Assembly: GCA_003008705.1 (NCBI GenBank)
Contig: PDUO01000022.1
Coordinates: forward strand, 24,549-88,548
From: Pezicula radicicola
Taxonomy: Eukaryota; Ascomycota; Leotiomycetes; Helotiales; Dermateaceae
Direction of reading: 5' to 3'
Length of the DNA: 64,000 nt
The position numbers and the translations under genes are program-made. Below, piece by piece: positions 44,201-55,970 of this stretch (its first letter is position 1; the number at the start of each line of letters is the position of its first letter). The notes beneath the pieces are model-generated. The model did not search any database and had not been told where the DNA came from. It saw only the letters and a list, made by a program, of their open reading frames with translations.

Positions 44201-46560
44201 CTCCTTCCTTAAGTTGTATCTTATGGTTATACGGGCGGTGTAGGGGTAGCTTGTCTACCTCTTTCTTTGAGAATATGTCTAGGAACTCCTGGTATTCCTT
44301 GGGAAGCTTCTCACGAGGGTTGATCGTTACCTTGGGTGTAAGGGCCTTTTCAATATCTTGTAAAGTTATAGTGAAAACTGTATAGTCTTTGGGAGCTCTC
44401 CTTACCTTACCCGCCAACTGTATGAACGGGGTAGCTCCAATTATATAAATATCTAGTGCTGGGATAGTATTCCCTTTCTAAGGAATTCCTTGTACTTCAA
44501 TATGTTGCTTAACTCCATAGGTCTGATGGTAATAACTTGAGACGAATATGAGAGTGTTCTTCCGCCATGAAATAACGGGATCGTGGGTCTGTATCCATGG
44601 TATTCCTAAAACAATGGGATATTGACTAAGCTTGGTGATAAAACAAGGTAGTAATTCTCGATGTCCTTGGATATCTATGGGGAGTTGTATAAGATGTGTG
44701 ATTCGACCGGCTATTGATTGGCGGCTGTTAACCACCTCTAATCAATGTAGCTTCCGAAGTTGAAGAAGTGGAAGTCCACTATTGTATATAAAGGTTTGAT
44801 CGATGAAAGTGATTCTATTTACTCCACTATCTATAAGAGTAGTTGTCTATAATTGTTCCTTGCCTGTATCTATAGAATATAATAAAACTAGATGGATACT
44901 ATCTAGCTTTTCCTTCTTCTCTTGTACTAAGTATATAGAAATCCTTATCATCTTCAATCCTTCGTCGTCAGGTCCTAGGCCGTGACTTTAGTCTAGGACT
45001 CCTCTTTTCCCTCTATAATAGTTTCATCATCGTCCGAGTCTATAGTAACCTTGTTTAGTTTATTCGCCGAGTGGGTGAAGAGGTGCGGTATCTCCTTTAT
45101 CTATGGTTTGGTATAGTCACCAATTCGATGTCTGTATTCGCTATACTTGTAACAATGTCTATGCTGAGCGAGTAGTGTATATTCTGTTGGATTTAGTCGG
45201 TAGCCCTCTGACTTGAAGGCTCCATTGGGGTTCGATCTTGATATTTTCGTTTAATCTATCGAGGGTGTAAAACAGGATATTCTTAGATGGCTGGATACTC
45301 TCCTATTGTATTCTTGTATCTGGTGGTCAATTTCCTGATAAAAATCAACTAGATCGTAATAATCAGAAGGCTTCTGTAATCTGATGACCTTGCCTACTAG
45401 CTCGTTAGAGATTGTGTTTTTGAGTAGAGGAATTAGGGTATCGTCGGAGTGTCTGATCTCTGTTGTATAGCGGGTAAAGTTTGTGTAAAAGTTATCGAAA
45501 GACCTCCTTCCTATTTTCAATGTATGTATCTCATTTATAGCTCGAGTTCTTCTATTCTTATCTTTGTAGACTTTCTTGAGTGCGTGGAGGACTTTGTCAA
45601 CCATTTAGAAAGTACGAGTATAGCCTGGTTGATACTGTGCTTGAATTTATTGGTATACTACTCCTTTTGTTCGGCTTTTGATGTATATGATTTGATGATA
45701 GTCTATCGGATACTAGGCGATACTGTTGTATAGCTTATTATATACCTTATCTTTCCAACTGTCGAATATAGCCTTATCTCCTGAAAACATAGGTGTATCA
45801 GGGAATTTAGGATTATTATATAGTTGTTCAGGAAGGTTCGAAGGGTATTATATTGTTGCTCTTCTGGTTGTATTGATCTTAGGGATCTTAGTTGTTCTAT
45901 ACAATGGAGAATCATCGAGCCTTTATGAAATATATGGTTCGGAACTTCGGTGTCTTAAGGGTTTATCGTGGTTTTGTGGGTTTAGTTCAATGCTGTATCG
46001 TTACTCTGACTATAGATAGTTAATGATTACTTTATCCTGGTCTCTCTCTTTGCCTAGTTTCTCTAATTTCTTGTTTACTTTTTCTAGCTTAGTACTGAGA
46101 AACTCTTTGGTTAAAGCGTCTTGTTCTCCTTCTCGTCGTAGTTTGTTATTTTCTTTCTTTAACCTAGCTATCTTAGTACGGAGAGTATCGTTGGGTCCTT
46201 GACTATGGCTGGGCTGGACCTACTCTTGTATTACTGTAAAGATATCCCACTAAAACTCAGGGTACTTCTGGGTTTGATTCTTAAGTATATCTATACTATC
46301 AAGAATCCTGATACGAGGTAAGGGAAGTAATGGGTAGTCTCTGCTAATATAGTCTAGTATATAGATCTTCCCTAATGTATCCCCTCGGTTCTCCTCCTTA
46401 GGTTCCTGATTTCTATCGTTGCTTAGTTTATAGGTATTATTGTCTGATTGAGGATCCGTTGAGGCTGTCCTTAGTCTTGTATATTGTCCAGGTCTCTGAG
46501 TACCTTTAGAGTCTTGATTGTCTTGGTTGTTATTGTTATCCTAGGGTGCCTTCGGCGCTA
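41250..46560 (-). pseudogene. Gypsy gag-pol relic
   Basis: Gag: 45915-45251 has the capsid-type segments and a frameshift near 45710. A zinc knuckle near 45170 reads C-Y-K-Y-x4-H-x4-Y, with two of the three Cys replaced by Tyr. Protease: D-S-G near 44847 and a P-I-V-L-G-I-P-W segment. RT: 44417 to about 43700, with R-A-L-N-I-I-T-I-K-N-R-Y, T-K-L-D-I and an intact Y-L-D-D near 43745. RNase H and integrase continue to 41436, with the frame open again at 41807-41436. A chromodomain (41430-41260) has its K-W-K-G-Y tryptophan replaced by a stop. In chromoviruses this domain directs integration to heterochromatin. The longest open pieces are 44417-43902, 41807-41436 and 45604-45251. No functional protein is possible. 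Confidence 0.85.
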
Positions 46561-46684
46561 TTCTGATCTTCGACGTTGTATTGTGTCTACTGGGTTGTAG
46601 TTATCTTCTTGTATCGTGAGTTGTCTTTGATGTCGTGATTTCTTGGTTTCTTTGGTTGTTGTTGTCTGGGTTGGTGCTACGTAG

Positions 46685-46836
46685 TGTGAGGGTTTGAGTC
46701 CAGGTTGGTATTGGATTCTAGATATAAGACGTAGTGCGAGGAATCAAGAAGATTGATGACTCCTCGTGCTTTTAAAGAATATAATCAAGATTATATAATG
46801 TCTAAATACGTGTCTAATGTGTCAACCTGTGATACA
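46685..46836 (-). repeat. Gypsy 5' LTR
   Basis: 152 bp from TGTGAGGGTTTGAGTCC to GTGATACA. It retains more C/G than the 3' LTR. The interval 46837-47669 after it holds only degenerate sequence with no gene I can name. Confidence 0.9.
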
Positions 46837-47671
46837 TGGGTGCCTCTAGAAAAAGGTACTAGTAAAAAAGAAGGTACCTCCTTAAATTAGGATATAGCTT
46901 TAGAGAGTTGTTCTCTATCAAGCTACTAAATAAGGTAGGCCTTCCTAAGATAGTAGTGTATGCTTCAATTCTCCTATATATTCTAAGTTATATCCAATGT
47001 AAGGACTTCTATAACTATTCTCTTATACAGTAAGTATATAATTTTCTTCTACGTAGTATAGTAATTCTACTATCCTATTTCATTATGTGTAATAAAACTC
47101 GAAGAAGGTAAAACGAGAATATAAGGAGGAGGAAGGAGATTGTTATTATCAAGGTATACGAGCTTGGGAAATTTCCTGGCGTAGAGGTAGTATTATTTAT
47201 CTACTAAAATGGATGTTATTCAATCTATACATCTATTGATAGGCTAGGCTGGCCGCTATATAAAGAGGATATAGTAAGTTGGTCCTTTGTATCAAAGGTA
47301 TAACTTATGCTAAGCCTACATTAGATGCTTTTATATCCTATTCCGAATATTATACTTCTATAAGATATTGATGCTCAAGTTCAGAAGCGTACTTTAAAGA
47401 GAGGTTCTCGGCCGCACCAATCGTAGATAGAGAGTAGTACCTTAGCGGGTGAAGTGTCTAGGTAGGTGAAGCCTAGGCTAGTGAAGGTAAATAGTGTATC
47501 TATATAGACAGAACCAAGTTATACAACAGTTAATAGTTACACTCGCGATGTCTCGACTGATCATTACAATAACTATAGTCTGCCAGGATAGAATTCCTTG
47601 GCCCCACATCTGTAGGGGAGAGGAGAGCTATTTAGTCTTCGGTAAACAACTAATTAGAATAAATCAAATTA

Positions 47672-47800
47672 ACGTCTATCCCTGTGTAGCGAGAAACCCG
47701 CCGTGCCGAGAAAAACGATAGGTACTTTGACTTTGGGTAATTCAGACTCTGGGTATACATCGATCTCTTTTTTATTTCTTTATAAATTGTATTTTATAGC
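47672..47800 (-). repeat. Left TIR of the 5.5 kb element
   Basis: This is the inverted copy of the terminal family, with core GCGAGAAACCCGCCGTGCCG and ACTTTGACTTTGGGTAA. It is preceded by TA (47670-47671). Confidence 0.8.
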
Positions 47801-48599
47801 TACTCTTGAATATCTTAATCTCTCCTACCTAGATAATTATACTTATATTGTTATATCCATACTTGTTTTATAGAGAGTCTCTTTTTATAGGGTAATAATA
47901 TTTCTTTAATATAGTACTACTATTAAACTTATACTACTATCGGAACTTATAAAAAGCTTATATACAGGCCTCAAAGTCTTATAGTAATAGTAGAAAATTA
48001 GTATAAACCTTATAACTATTATAACTTATAAACTTATATAAGATTATTATATAGATTAGTACTTAGAAAATATTTACTTAGCTATATTTACTACTTTCTA
48101 ATTTTAAAGCCTTAGGTATATAGATTAACTATAGTATATAAAAGTATTACCTTAGGTCCTAAAATAGTATTAGTTAACTTTTACTTAAATTATATATTTA
48201 TTTAAAGAATATAGAGATAATATTACTTATATTTATAGAAGTATAAAGTTATTAATAATAATAATAAATAATTACTTAATTATATATAAACTTTAAATAG
48301 TCTAATTAACTATAGCTCTCTATAGTAGTTTATTAGTGATTAGTAAGCTTTATATATAGTAGTAATATATAATAATACTATAATTATTATAAGACTATAG
48401 TTTAACTAAGTCTATATAAATCTAATCTATATTTAATTTTTAATCTAACTTAATAAATACCTCTTACCTATATACTAACTCTATAACGAATTTATAATAA
48501 ACTATATTTCTTAAAATTCTTAAAATCTATCCTTATTAATATATCTTTTATATTATAATAATACTAGCTAGTTAAGTCTAACTAAGAACTTAAATAATA

Positions 48600-51500
48600 A
48601 TAGTATTTCTAAATATACTATTCTTTTATATATATAGAGGGTGGATATAGAGGAGGTTACCTTTAAGGATATAATAAATAGTACTAGCGAGGATAAGCCT
48701 AGTTATAAGAAGATCTAGTTTTATAAAGAATAAGCTAGATAGGATAGTCTACTATACTTTTAGATTAATACTTATTATATTAATAAGAGAAATAATACTA
48801 AACTCTTATACTCTATTAACTCTATATTTCACTAGTACTATAATATATCTTAATATTATATTTATTTATTAGATGTCTCTAGTTCTCCTATTAACGTTAA
48901 TAATAAGTATAATCCACGGCTATAGGAATTAAATTTCTAGAAAAGTAGATAGTTTACTTAGGGCTAGATACTCCAAGAGCTCCTTACCCCGGTTTTAGTT
49001 GAATTCTTCTCCTAGGAATATAAGTAACTTAGTAATAAGAGTTCTCTAAGGTAATAAATTTATAAGATAATAAATATTTCTTACTCTATACTTCAAGGAG
49101 ATCCTTTATCTTAGTTTAGTATTAAGGAGTAATTATAGTAGATAGAATACTACTAGACTAAGCTAGAAGAAGATAAAGTATATTTATTACTAGGTATTTT
49201 CAATATCTATATACTCCCTATTTATAGTAAAGGGATAGTAAGTATATTTACTTAGCTTCTAGACGAGTTCTATAAGATATAGAAATATATCTAAGACTTA
49301 TACTTTATTAATCCCTATAATAATAAGAAGTATATTAAGGATACTAAGGGTAGCTTACTAGAGGATTCTTACTACTAGATTTTTAGGAACTCCGAGTTTA
49401 AATAATAGTATAATAATCAACTAAGCCTACTTCTATAGATCAAGGGTGATCCTAGTAAAGGTAAGATAATACTACTCTATAGTATAATCAACGAGCTAAG
49501 TAAATCAATACTTAATACAACTCTTCTATTCTACTTCTTATACTAGACTACTAACTTATAAATCAATAGTACTACTATTATACTACAAGGTCTAATATAT
49601 ATACTTATTAGTTAGTAGTTATTACTTATATTATATATTTAAAAGAAGTATAATAATATAGATAAAGTACTATTCAAGGATATAAATATCTAGACTACTT
49701 TATCTAAGATTTTTACTAATATACTATAAGACTCAACCTTAGATAGTACTTATCTAATTATTAATATACTTAATAAATATATAACTAGCTTACTAGAATT
49801 GTTAGACCTTATTATATAGACGTTATTAGTATATCCTTATATTAAGTAGATTATCTCTAGTTATAACTAGTAGAGTATTAAGAAAAAGCTTAATATAATA
49901 ATACAGAGGTTATATCTTGAGCTAAATAAAGAGTCTATATCTATAACTATTACCTTATATATCTAGTTCAAGGTTAACTAGTTAGTAAGGAATAATAAGT
50001 ACGATAATAATATATAGGATACTATCTAGTATTACTTATTATTAAATATAAATAGTACCTTCCTATAGGTAGTCTTAGTTTACTAAGAACTTATAGAGAT
50101 CTCTGGATAGGATACTAAAGATAAAGTAAAGGAATTTCCGCTAGATCTTAACCTCCTATATAGGTAGATACTAGACTAGATCTAGAGTTTAAAATATACT
50201 AAGCTTTATAAAGATATCCTAGACATTGTCTTAGTAGTACACTAGCCTATTATATTAGATAAACTAAAATCTTTAGTTAATATACCTACTTAAATTTCTA
50301 GTAATTATAAAGCTTTAGTAGAGATTATAGTACTTTATAGCTCTTTCCTAATACTATAAGAATATATTATTACTTTTATTCATTAGTTAATAAAGGACTT
50401 TCTAGTTTAAAAAGCTTATAATAAGATCTATACTTTTAGAATAAATATTATTTATTATACTATATTATTATAATTATTATAAACTATATCTAAAACTCTT
50501 TAACGTGATATTTATAGTCTATATACTCCTAGGATCTCTATTAACTAAGTTGAGCTACTTGATCTAGATCTACTAGTTATAGTATAGTACTCTTATCTCT
50601 ATTAGGTTAACTATCTACTCAACTATAGTACTAGAGAGAATATAATTAATAACCTTAAAGATAGTAGCTTAGTATTTAAATTTTTATACTAGAGTTATCT
50701 TTACTAGCTTAAGATACTTAGTTTAATAAAAGATCTATTAGATAGTATATTTATAATTAGGAAGCTCGAGAGTTAACTTTAGATAAGTATCTATATTAAT
50801 TAATAGTAGTTATAAAGAAACCTTACTAATATACTAAGGCTAATAAAAGTATAGATATATATATATTTATATATAATATAATAAGGTTTACTCTATATAA
50901 CTAAGTAGTAATTAAATAAGTACCTTTTTAATTATATTATTTAACCCTTATCTTCACCCTAGAGAAGAGTATTATTTAAGTAATATTTAAGAAGTATATT
51001 CCTACTTAGATCCAATTATAGTCTAAAGTATAAGTATATTAGAGCGCGGTACTATAGACACTCGAGGGCTACTCTAACTTAGTCTAGTCTATAGCCTTCT
51101 TACCTAACGGTAAGTAGATTATATCTAGCTCTACTAATAAGACGGTATAGCTCTAGGATATAGTAATAGGAGTACTACTATAGACACTCGAGGGCTACTC
51201 TAACTAGGTCTCGTCTATAGCCTTCTTACCTAATAGTAAGTAGGTTATATCTAGCTCTACTAATAAGATAGTATAGCTCTAGGATATAGTAATAAGAGTA
51301 CTACTATAGATACTCGAGGGTTACTTTAACTAGATCTCGTTTATAGTCTTCTTACCTAATAGTAAGTAGGTTATATCTAGCTCTGGTAATAAGATAGTAT
51401 AGCTCTAGGATATAGTAATAGGAGTACTACTATAGATACTTAAGGGCTACTCTAACTAGGTTATATCTATAGCCTTCTTATCTAATAATAAGTAGATTAT

Positions 51501-52375
51501 ATCTAGCTCTAGTAATAAGATAGTATAGCTCTAGGATATAATAATAGGAGTACTACTATAGACGCTCGAGGGCTACTCTAACTAGGTTATATCTATAGTC
51601 TTCTTACCTAATAGTAAGTAGGTTATATCTAGCTTTGATGATAAGATAGTATAACTCTAGAATATAGTAATAGGAGTACTACTATAGACGCTCGAGGGCT
51701 ACTCTAACTAGGTTAGATCTATAGCTTTCTTACCCGATAGTAAGTAAGTTATATCTAGCTCTAGTAATAAGATAGTATAACTCTAGGATACAACGATAGG
51801 AGTACTACTATAGACGCTCGAGGGCTACTCTAACTAGGTCTCGTCTATAGTCTTCTTACCCAACGGTAAGTAGGTTATATCTAGCTCTACTAATAAGATA
51901 GTATAGCTCTAGGATATAGTAATAAGAGTACTACTATAGATACTCGAGGGCTACTCTAACTAGGTTAGGTCTATAGTCTTCTTACCCGATAATAAGTAGG
52001 TTATATCTAGCTCTACTAATAAAATAGTATAGCTCTAAGACGTAGTAATAGGAGTACTACTATAGACGCTCGAGGGCTACTCTAACTAGGTCTAGTCTAT
52101 AGCCTTCTTATCTAATAATAAGTAGATTATATCTAGCTCTACTAATAAGATAGTATAGCTCTAGAATATAGTAATAGGAGTATTACTATAGACGCTCGAG
52201 GGCTACTCTAACTAGGTCTCATCTATAGTCTTCTTACCCAATAGTAAGTAGGTTATATCTAGCTCTATTAATAAGATAATATAACTCTAGAACGTAGTAA
52301 TAGGAGTACTACTATAGATACTCAAGGGTTACTCTAACTAGGTTAGGTCTATAGTCTTCTTACTTAATAGTAAAG
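48600..52375 (+). pseudogene. NACHT-WD40 NLR pseudogene
   Basis: The upstream part reads like the segment before a fungal NACHT: T-K-G-S-L-L-E-D-S-Y near 49350. Walker A at 49445-49468 reads G-D-P-S-K-G-K-I, with Gly-to-Ser and Thr-to-Ile relative to the consensus. It is followed by the L-L-F-Y-F-(F/L) strand, a Y-L-I-I-(N/D)-x-L Walker B region near 49755 and a long winged-helix part to about 50800. Then comes a 126-bp WD40 array (51051-52370). RIP-type damage is extreme, with stops in every part. Family members (HET-E/HET-D-like or NWD types) control heterokaryon incompatibility. Start and exact ends cannot be fixed. Confidence 0.8.
51051..52375 (+). repeat. 126-bp WD40-encoding tandem array (10.5 units)
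   Basis: The landmark ACTATAGA recurs at 51051, 51177, 51303 and so on to 52311, exactly 126 bp apart. Units encode a 42-residue blade, L-L-Q-T-L-E-G-Y-S-N then V-S-S-I-A-F-L-P and V-Q-L-Q-D; TAG codons stand where WD40 repeats have Trp or Gln. Units remain near-identical to each other despite RIP-like damage. Confidence 0.95.
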
Positions 52376-53043
52376 TAGTAAATACTCCTCTACTTATATT
52401 AAATAAATAGATAATAGAAAAAGATATAAAAATCCTCTAGTTATCTCCTGATTATTAGTTACTAAGTTATAGAGCTATCTAGAATAGGACCCTTATCTTA
52501 GAATATTATTTAGAGTAACTCTCTCTTTTTAGATTTCAAGATAAGTTTAAAGTTTTATAATATAAACTAGTTTATTAATTATTATATATATTTTAAGAGC
52601 TTTAAATATAATTATCTTTTTCTCTTTTTCTCTATTTTATAGAGGGTCCTAGAGGAGTATACTCCTTTATAATAGTTTATATTATTATTTAACTATTAGA
52701 ATCTTTTAGAATATACTATAGTTCTTTATACCTAAGGCTTTAAAATCAAAAAGTAGTAGTTATAGCTAAGAGTAAAATTTTATAATATTAATTTATATAA
52801 TAATCTTATATAATTTTATAAGCTATAATAATTACACGGCTAATAATGATTTCCTACTATTACTATAGGATTCTAGGGGCCGAATATAGGCCTTTATAAA
52901 GTTCCTATAGTAGAAAGCTTAATAGTAATATTATATTAAAGAAATTTAGGTACCCCACCAAGGGAGACTCTCTACAGAACAGGCGTGAACGCGACAGTAC
53001 GAACCTATTTTCTTAGTAGGAAGGGTCTCGGGTATTTAGGAGT

Positions 53044-53173
53044 GGCTATAGTACACGTCTTATACAGAATTATAGAAAATACCAATATGTATACAGAGTT
53101 TGTATCACTTGATGTTAAAGTACCCATCGTTTTTCTCGGCACGGTGGGTTTCTCGCTACGCAGGGACTGACGT
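53044..53173 (+). repeat. Right TIR of the 5.5 kb element
   Basis: From GTGGCTATAGTACACG to CGCAGGGACTGACGT, then TA at 53174-53175. It matches the reverse complement of 47672-47800 and the copies at 20002, 24243 and 28818. Confidence 0.8.
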
Positions 53174-53203
53174 TATATCATATTATTTCCAAGTCTTAAC
53201 GTC

Positions 53204-53447
53204 ACTAATAACTTACAAAGTCTTATCACCATATTCATCTACAGAGAACTACTTAAATGTCGAAACTGACTCCTTTTATAGCTTATTTAATACAGCTAAG
53301 TATTCTGATACGACAATCTATATAGGGAAATCTAAAACTTGCCTCCCAGTACATCGTTGCATCTTAGGTACCCGAAGCCTATACTTCGACAATGTATTGC
53401 AGAGTGAGTTTATTGAGGGGAAAACGGGCGAATGGCTTATTTTCTGA
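53204..53447 (+). pseudogene. BTB/POZ-domain fragment
   Basis: The frame reads K-Y-S-D-T-T-I-Y-I-G followed by L-P-V-H-R-C-I-L-G-T-R-S-L-Y-F-D-N-V-L and S-E-F-I-E-G, the opening of a BTB domain (S-D-x2-(I/V) strand, V-H-R, then S-x2-F). It stops at 53447, before the rest of the domain. It starts within 30 bp of the TIR element's right end, with no ATG before the domain, so the insertion may have cut the gene. Confidence 0.65.
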
Positions 53448-53700
53448 AAGCGTAAAGTGGAACACCTGTATTTATGGTTGTACGCTGCATAGCTGCCACA
53501 AGGGCGGCTGGGACAGTCTATGAATTAATCAATCAACCACAAGGGCTATATATACAGAAAATCTCATTTGTTAGTTGAGGGAGAAGCAATTATGTACAGG
53601 AACGGCTTACTTTCTAGAAACGAAGAAGTGGGAGGACCTATATTTATAGCCGTACGCTGCATAGCCGCCCAAGGGCGGCTGGGACAGGCTATGGACCAAT
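53430..53700. repeat. ~100-bp direct repeat (x2, offset 170 bp)
   Basis: The block GAATGGCTTATTTTCTGA...GGGCGGCTGGGACAG begins at 53430 and recurs at 53600 in less altered form. The first copy is fused to the end of the BTB fragment. Confidence 0.8.
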
Positions 53701-53724
53701 CAAATCAAATCTGCACTTTTATTA

Positions 53725-54230
53725 GATTCTTAGAATTTTCTGCTAGTAGAATATTCTACTTAAGATGTCAGCTAAGTCTCAGAGAATTCCACCACCAGAA
53801 TATTCTACGTGTAGGAATATTCTAAGTAAAGGTCAGCCGTATTTCAGAGAATTCCATCAGCAGAATATTCTACCCAAATGTCAGCCTAGTCTCAGAGTAT
53901 TCCACTAGTAGAATTTTCCGTCCGGAGAATATTCTACCAGCTGGAATATTCTACCCTAAATGTCAGCCGAATCTCAGAGTATTCCACTAGTAGAATATTC
54001 TATGTACAGGAATATTCTACGCAAAATATAAGCCGCGTCCCCAGAATATTCCCAACAGCAGAATATTGTACCTAATGCGTCAGCCGCATCGCAGAGTATC
54101 CCGCCAGCAGAATATTCTGCGTGTAGGAATATTCTACTCAAGATATCAGCCGCATCTCAGAATATTTCTGCCAACAAAACATTTTACCTAATATATTAGC
54201 TGACTCTCAGAAATTCCTTAAGCATTTTAT
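53725..54230. repeat. Tandem array of paired GTAGAATATTCTAC palindromes
   Basis: At least six units of roughly 70-90 bp each carry a GTCAGCCGNATCTCAGA segment, a TATTCCA/GCAG spacer and one or two AGAATATTCTAC palindromes, often separated by GTGTAGGAAT or GTACAGGAAT. No ORF is supported. The palindromes could form hairpins or serve as dimeric protein sites. Confidence 0.85.
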
Positions 54231-55190
54231 CACTATATACAGGAGTAATAGATATCAGGTACTTGGCCAATTCCTCATTTGATTGCCACGTCGTTGGTCA
54301 TCTTCAAGATCGGCGGCTGGCAGCCTTCGCAATTGCGTATATTGCTGACGGATATAAGCGACGGTGGGTATTCTGCTGAAAGTCTATACTCCGCATAAGT
54401 AACTGGTAGCAATTTGTTAGCCATTTTGTTAGGATTATCCAGTTATCGTCGAAATTGGTAAAAGTACCTCTAGGCTGGTCAAGGGCTGACAGACGTGCAT
54501 AGTTGGATCAGTTCGGTAATCACGCTGACAGACATACATTGTGGATCCGTTCGTTAGTCCTAGCAGCACTGACAGAAGTGCGTAGTTCGGTAATAGTGCT
54601 GATAGGGCAACCCTCCTCCCTATTCTACTCTTCCGCAGCTGTGTCCACTAAGAGATGGCAGCCCCCAAGGGGTTTGGAAGGCCAATTACTATGGTCAATA
54701 AACTTCTGTGAAGATGACATTATAAAGCACTGGGAGAGAGAGGCAGTGACGTTATCACTAGAGTGCTGACATATTATGCTTATTGGCTCAAAGGAGTGGG
54801 TCCTGCTAGTAAAGTAGGTATTTCATTCTGGTCAGCACCTTTTCAGGGTTTTTACGATCGCCCACCTGCGTAGGAAACCTCCCTATAATGTCCAAGCTTA
54901 GAGAAATCCTCGCGAACTTCTAGTCAATGCCTATATTATAGCAAGAATCAAGGAATATCTCCAAGAATAAAGGTAATGTTAATTAGAAGGGCTATAATTT
55001 AGTAGCATCCATATGACTTTTCAATTAATTCAAACGAAAGATGTTTTTTGTACAATATAGTTTAATCTCCACCAAGAGCTAATTATTGTAAAGAGCAGCA
55101 TCGCAATATACATTAAAAAGTTAAAACATTTCCATATAAAATTTCTATAGACGTTACGTCCAATCTCGGCTAGTATTTAGAGAGTTAGAT
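54231..55190. other. Spacer with short repeats, no supported gene
   Basis: CTGACAGA(C/A)(G/A)TGC-like pieces recur at about 54487, 54524 and 54565. A frame at 54503-54769 starts without clear context, and I do not call it. The rest is featureless AT-leaning sequence. Confidence 0.45.
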
Positions 55191-55194
55191 GTAA

Positions 55195-55470
55195 AGAGTA
55201 AACATTTATAAGGGATAAATATTTCCTAAGAGTGAATATCTCTAGAAAGTAAATATTTATAAGGGATAAATATTTCTAAAGAGTAAACATTCCCTAAGAG
55301 CAGATATTTATAAGGATAAATATTTCCTAAGAGTGAATATCTCTAGAAAGTAAATATTTATAAGGGATAAATACTTTCTAAGAGAAACATTTCTAGAGAG
55401 TGAATTTTTCTAGTTAGTGAATATTTGTATATAGTAAAATTTTACAAGGGCAAACATTCATAAATGGTGA
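55195..55470. repeat. AT-rich minisatellite
   Basis: Variants of a roughly 17-20 bp unit (GAGTAAATATTTATAAGG / GATAAATATTTCCTAA) are arranged in a higher-order repeat of about 102 bp (55210 and 55312). Confidence 0.85.
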
Positions 55471-55768
55471 ACATAAAACATAAGTTACAGTACTGTGCAG
55501 TACTGTAAACTATATTTATTGTTTTATTTTTTAATTTAGAGATCCTTAAAGGTTACTAAATCCTTTGATGGCAAGGTATTCCTTGACAGTGGCTTACAGG
55601 GAGAACGTCCTTTAGCTGAAATTTTTTTGTTTTCGATTTGATGTTTATTGTTTTATACAAAGGACTAGTTAGAATAGTACTGATGTAGCACTAACCCCTT
55701 TACCCCCTACGATTTCTCAGGAAATAAGCGCCACCCCTTCGCTCGCTTAAAGCTCTTTAGCGTCTCCC

Positions 55769-55970
55769 AAGTCCTTCGGGTCACTCCGCTAGTCTCTACC
55801 TAAAATTATATCACTAAAGTAATCACCCATTCAACCTACTGTAAATAGATCCACCCATGTAGTTCCCAGCCCACTTGTCACAAGTGATGCACGCTTAATA
55901 ATCAGTTCAGGGCAACAACTTCATTGTTTAATACGTTCTAAAATATACACCTGAGTCATTGATTTATGTC
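55769..55970. repeat. Dispersed LTR-like repeat, copy 2
   Basis: This matches 40768-40950 in direct orientation and keeps more C and G, so it is the less RIP-altered copy. It is probably a solo LTR. The following 55971-56924 has only weak ORFs (for example 56681-56902 minus) and no recognised gene. Confidence 0.75.

Larger units (their letters stand above)
41056..46836 (-). mobile_element. Ty3/Gypsy chromodomain retrotransposon, RIP-inactivated
   Basis: The element is complete in layout, 5.78 kb on the minus strand: 5' LTR 46685-46836, gag, protease, RT, RNase H, integrase with chromodomain, polypurine tract, 3' LTR 41056-41207. The LTRs differ at about 11 of 152 sites, nearly all transitions, consistent with RIP plus age. 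Flanking 5-mers (GAGGT and TGGGT) match only in part, so a target duplication is unclear. All ORFs are interrupted. Confidence 0.9.
47670..53175. mobile_element. 5.5 kb TIR element carrying a second, different NLR
   Basis: The left end is TA followed by ACGTCTATCCCTGTGTAG (47672 on) and the right end is GGGACTGACGT followed by TA (53174-53175). Both ~130 bp termini match those of the 24241-28951 element. The interior is extremely AT-rich and holds a NACHT-WD40 relic on the plus strand. No transposase was found. The AT-rich compartment ends close to the element ends, which suggests that RIP targeted this insertion. Confidence 0.7.

Noticed and set aside
47800..52950. Centromere-like AT-rich block
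   Set aside because: It is limited by TIRs and holds a traceable NACHT-WD40 gene, so RIP explains the composition.
54503..54769. 88-codon plus-strand frame
   Set aside because: It lies across short repeats, with no homology and no splice context.
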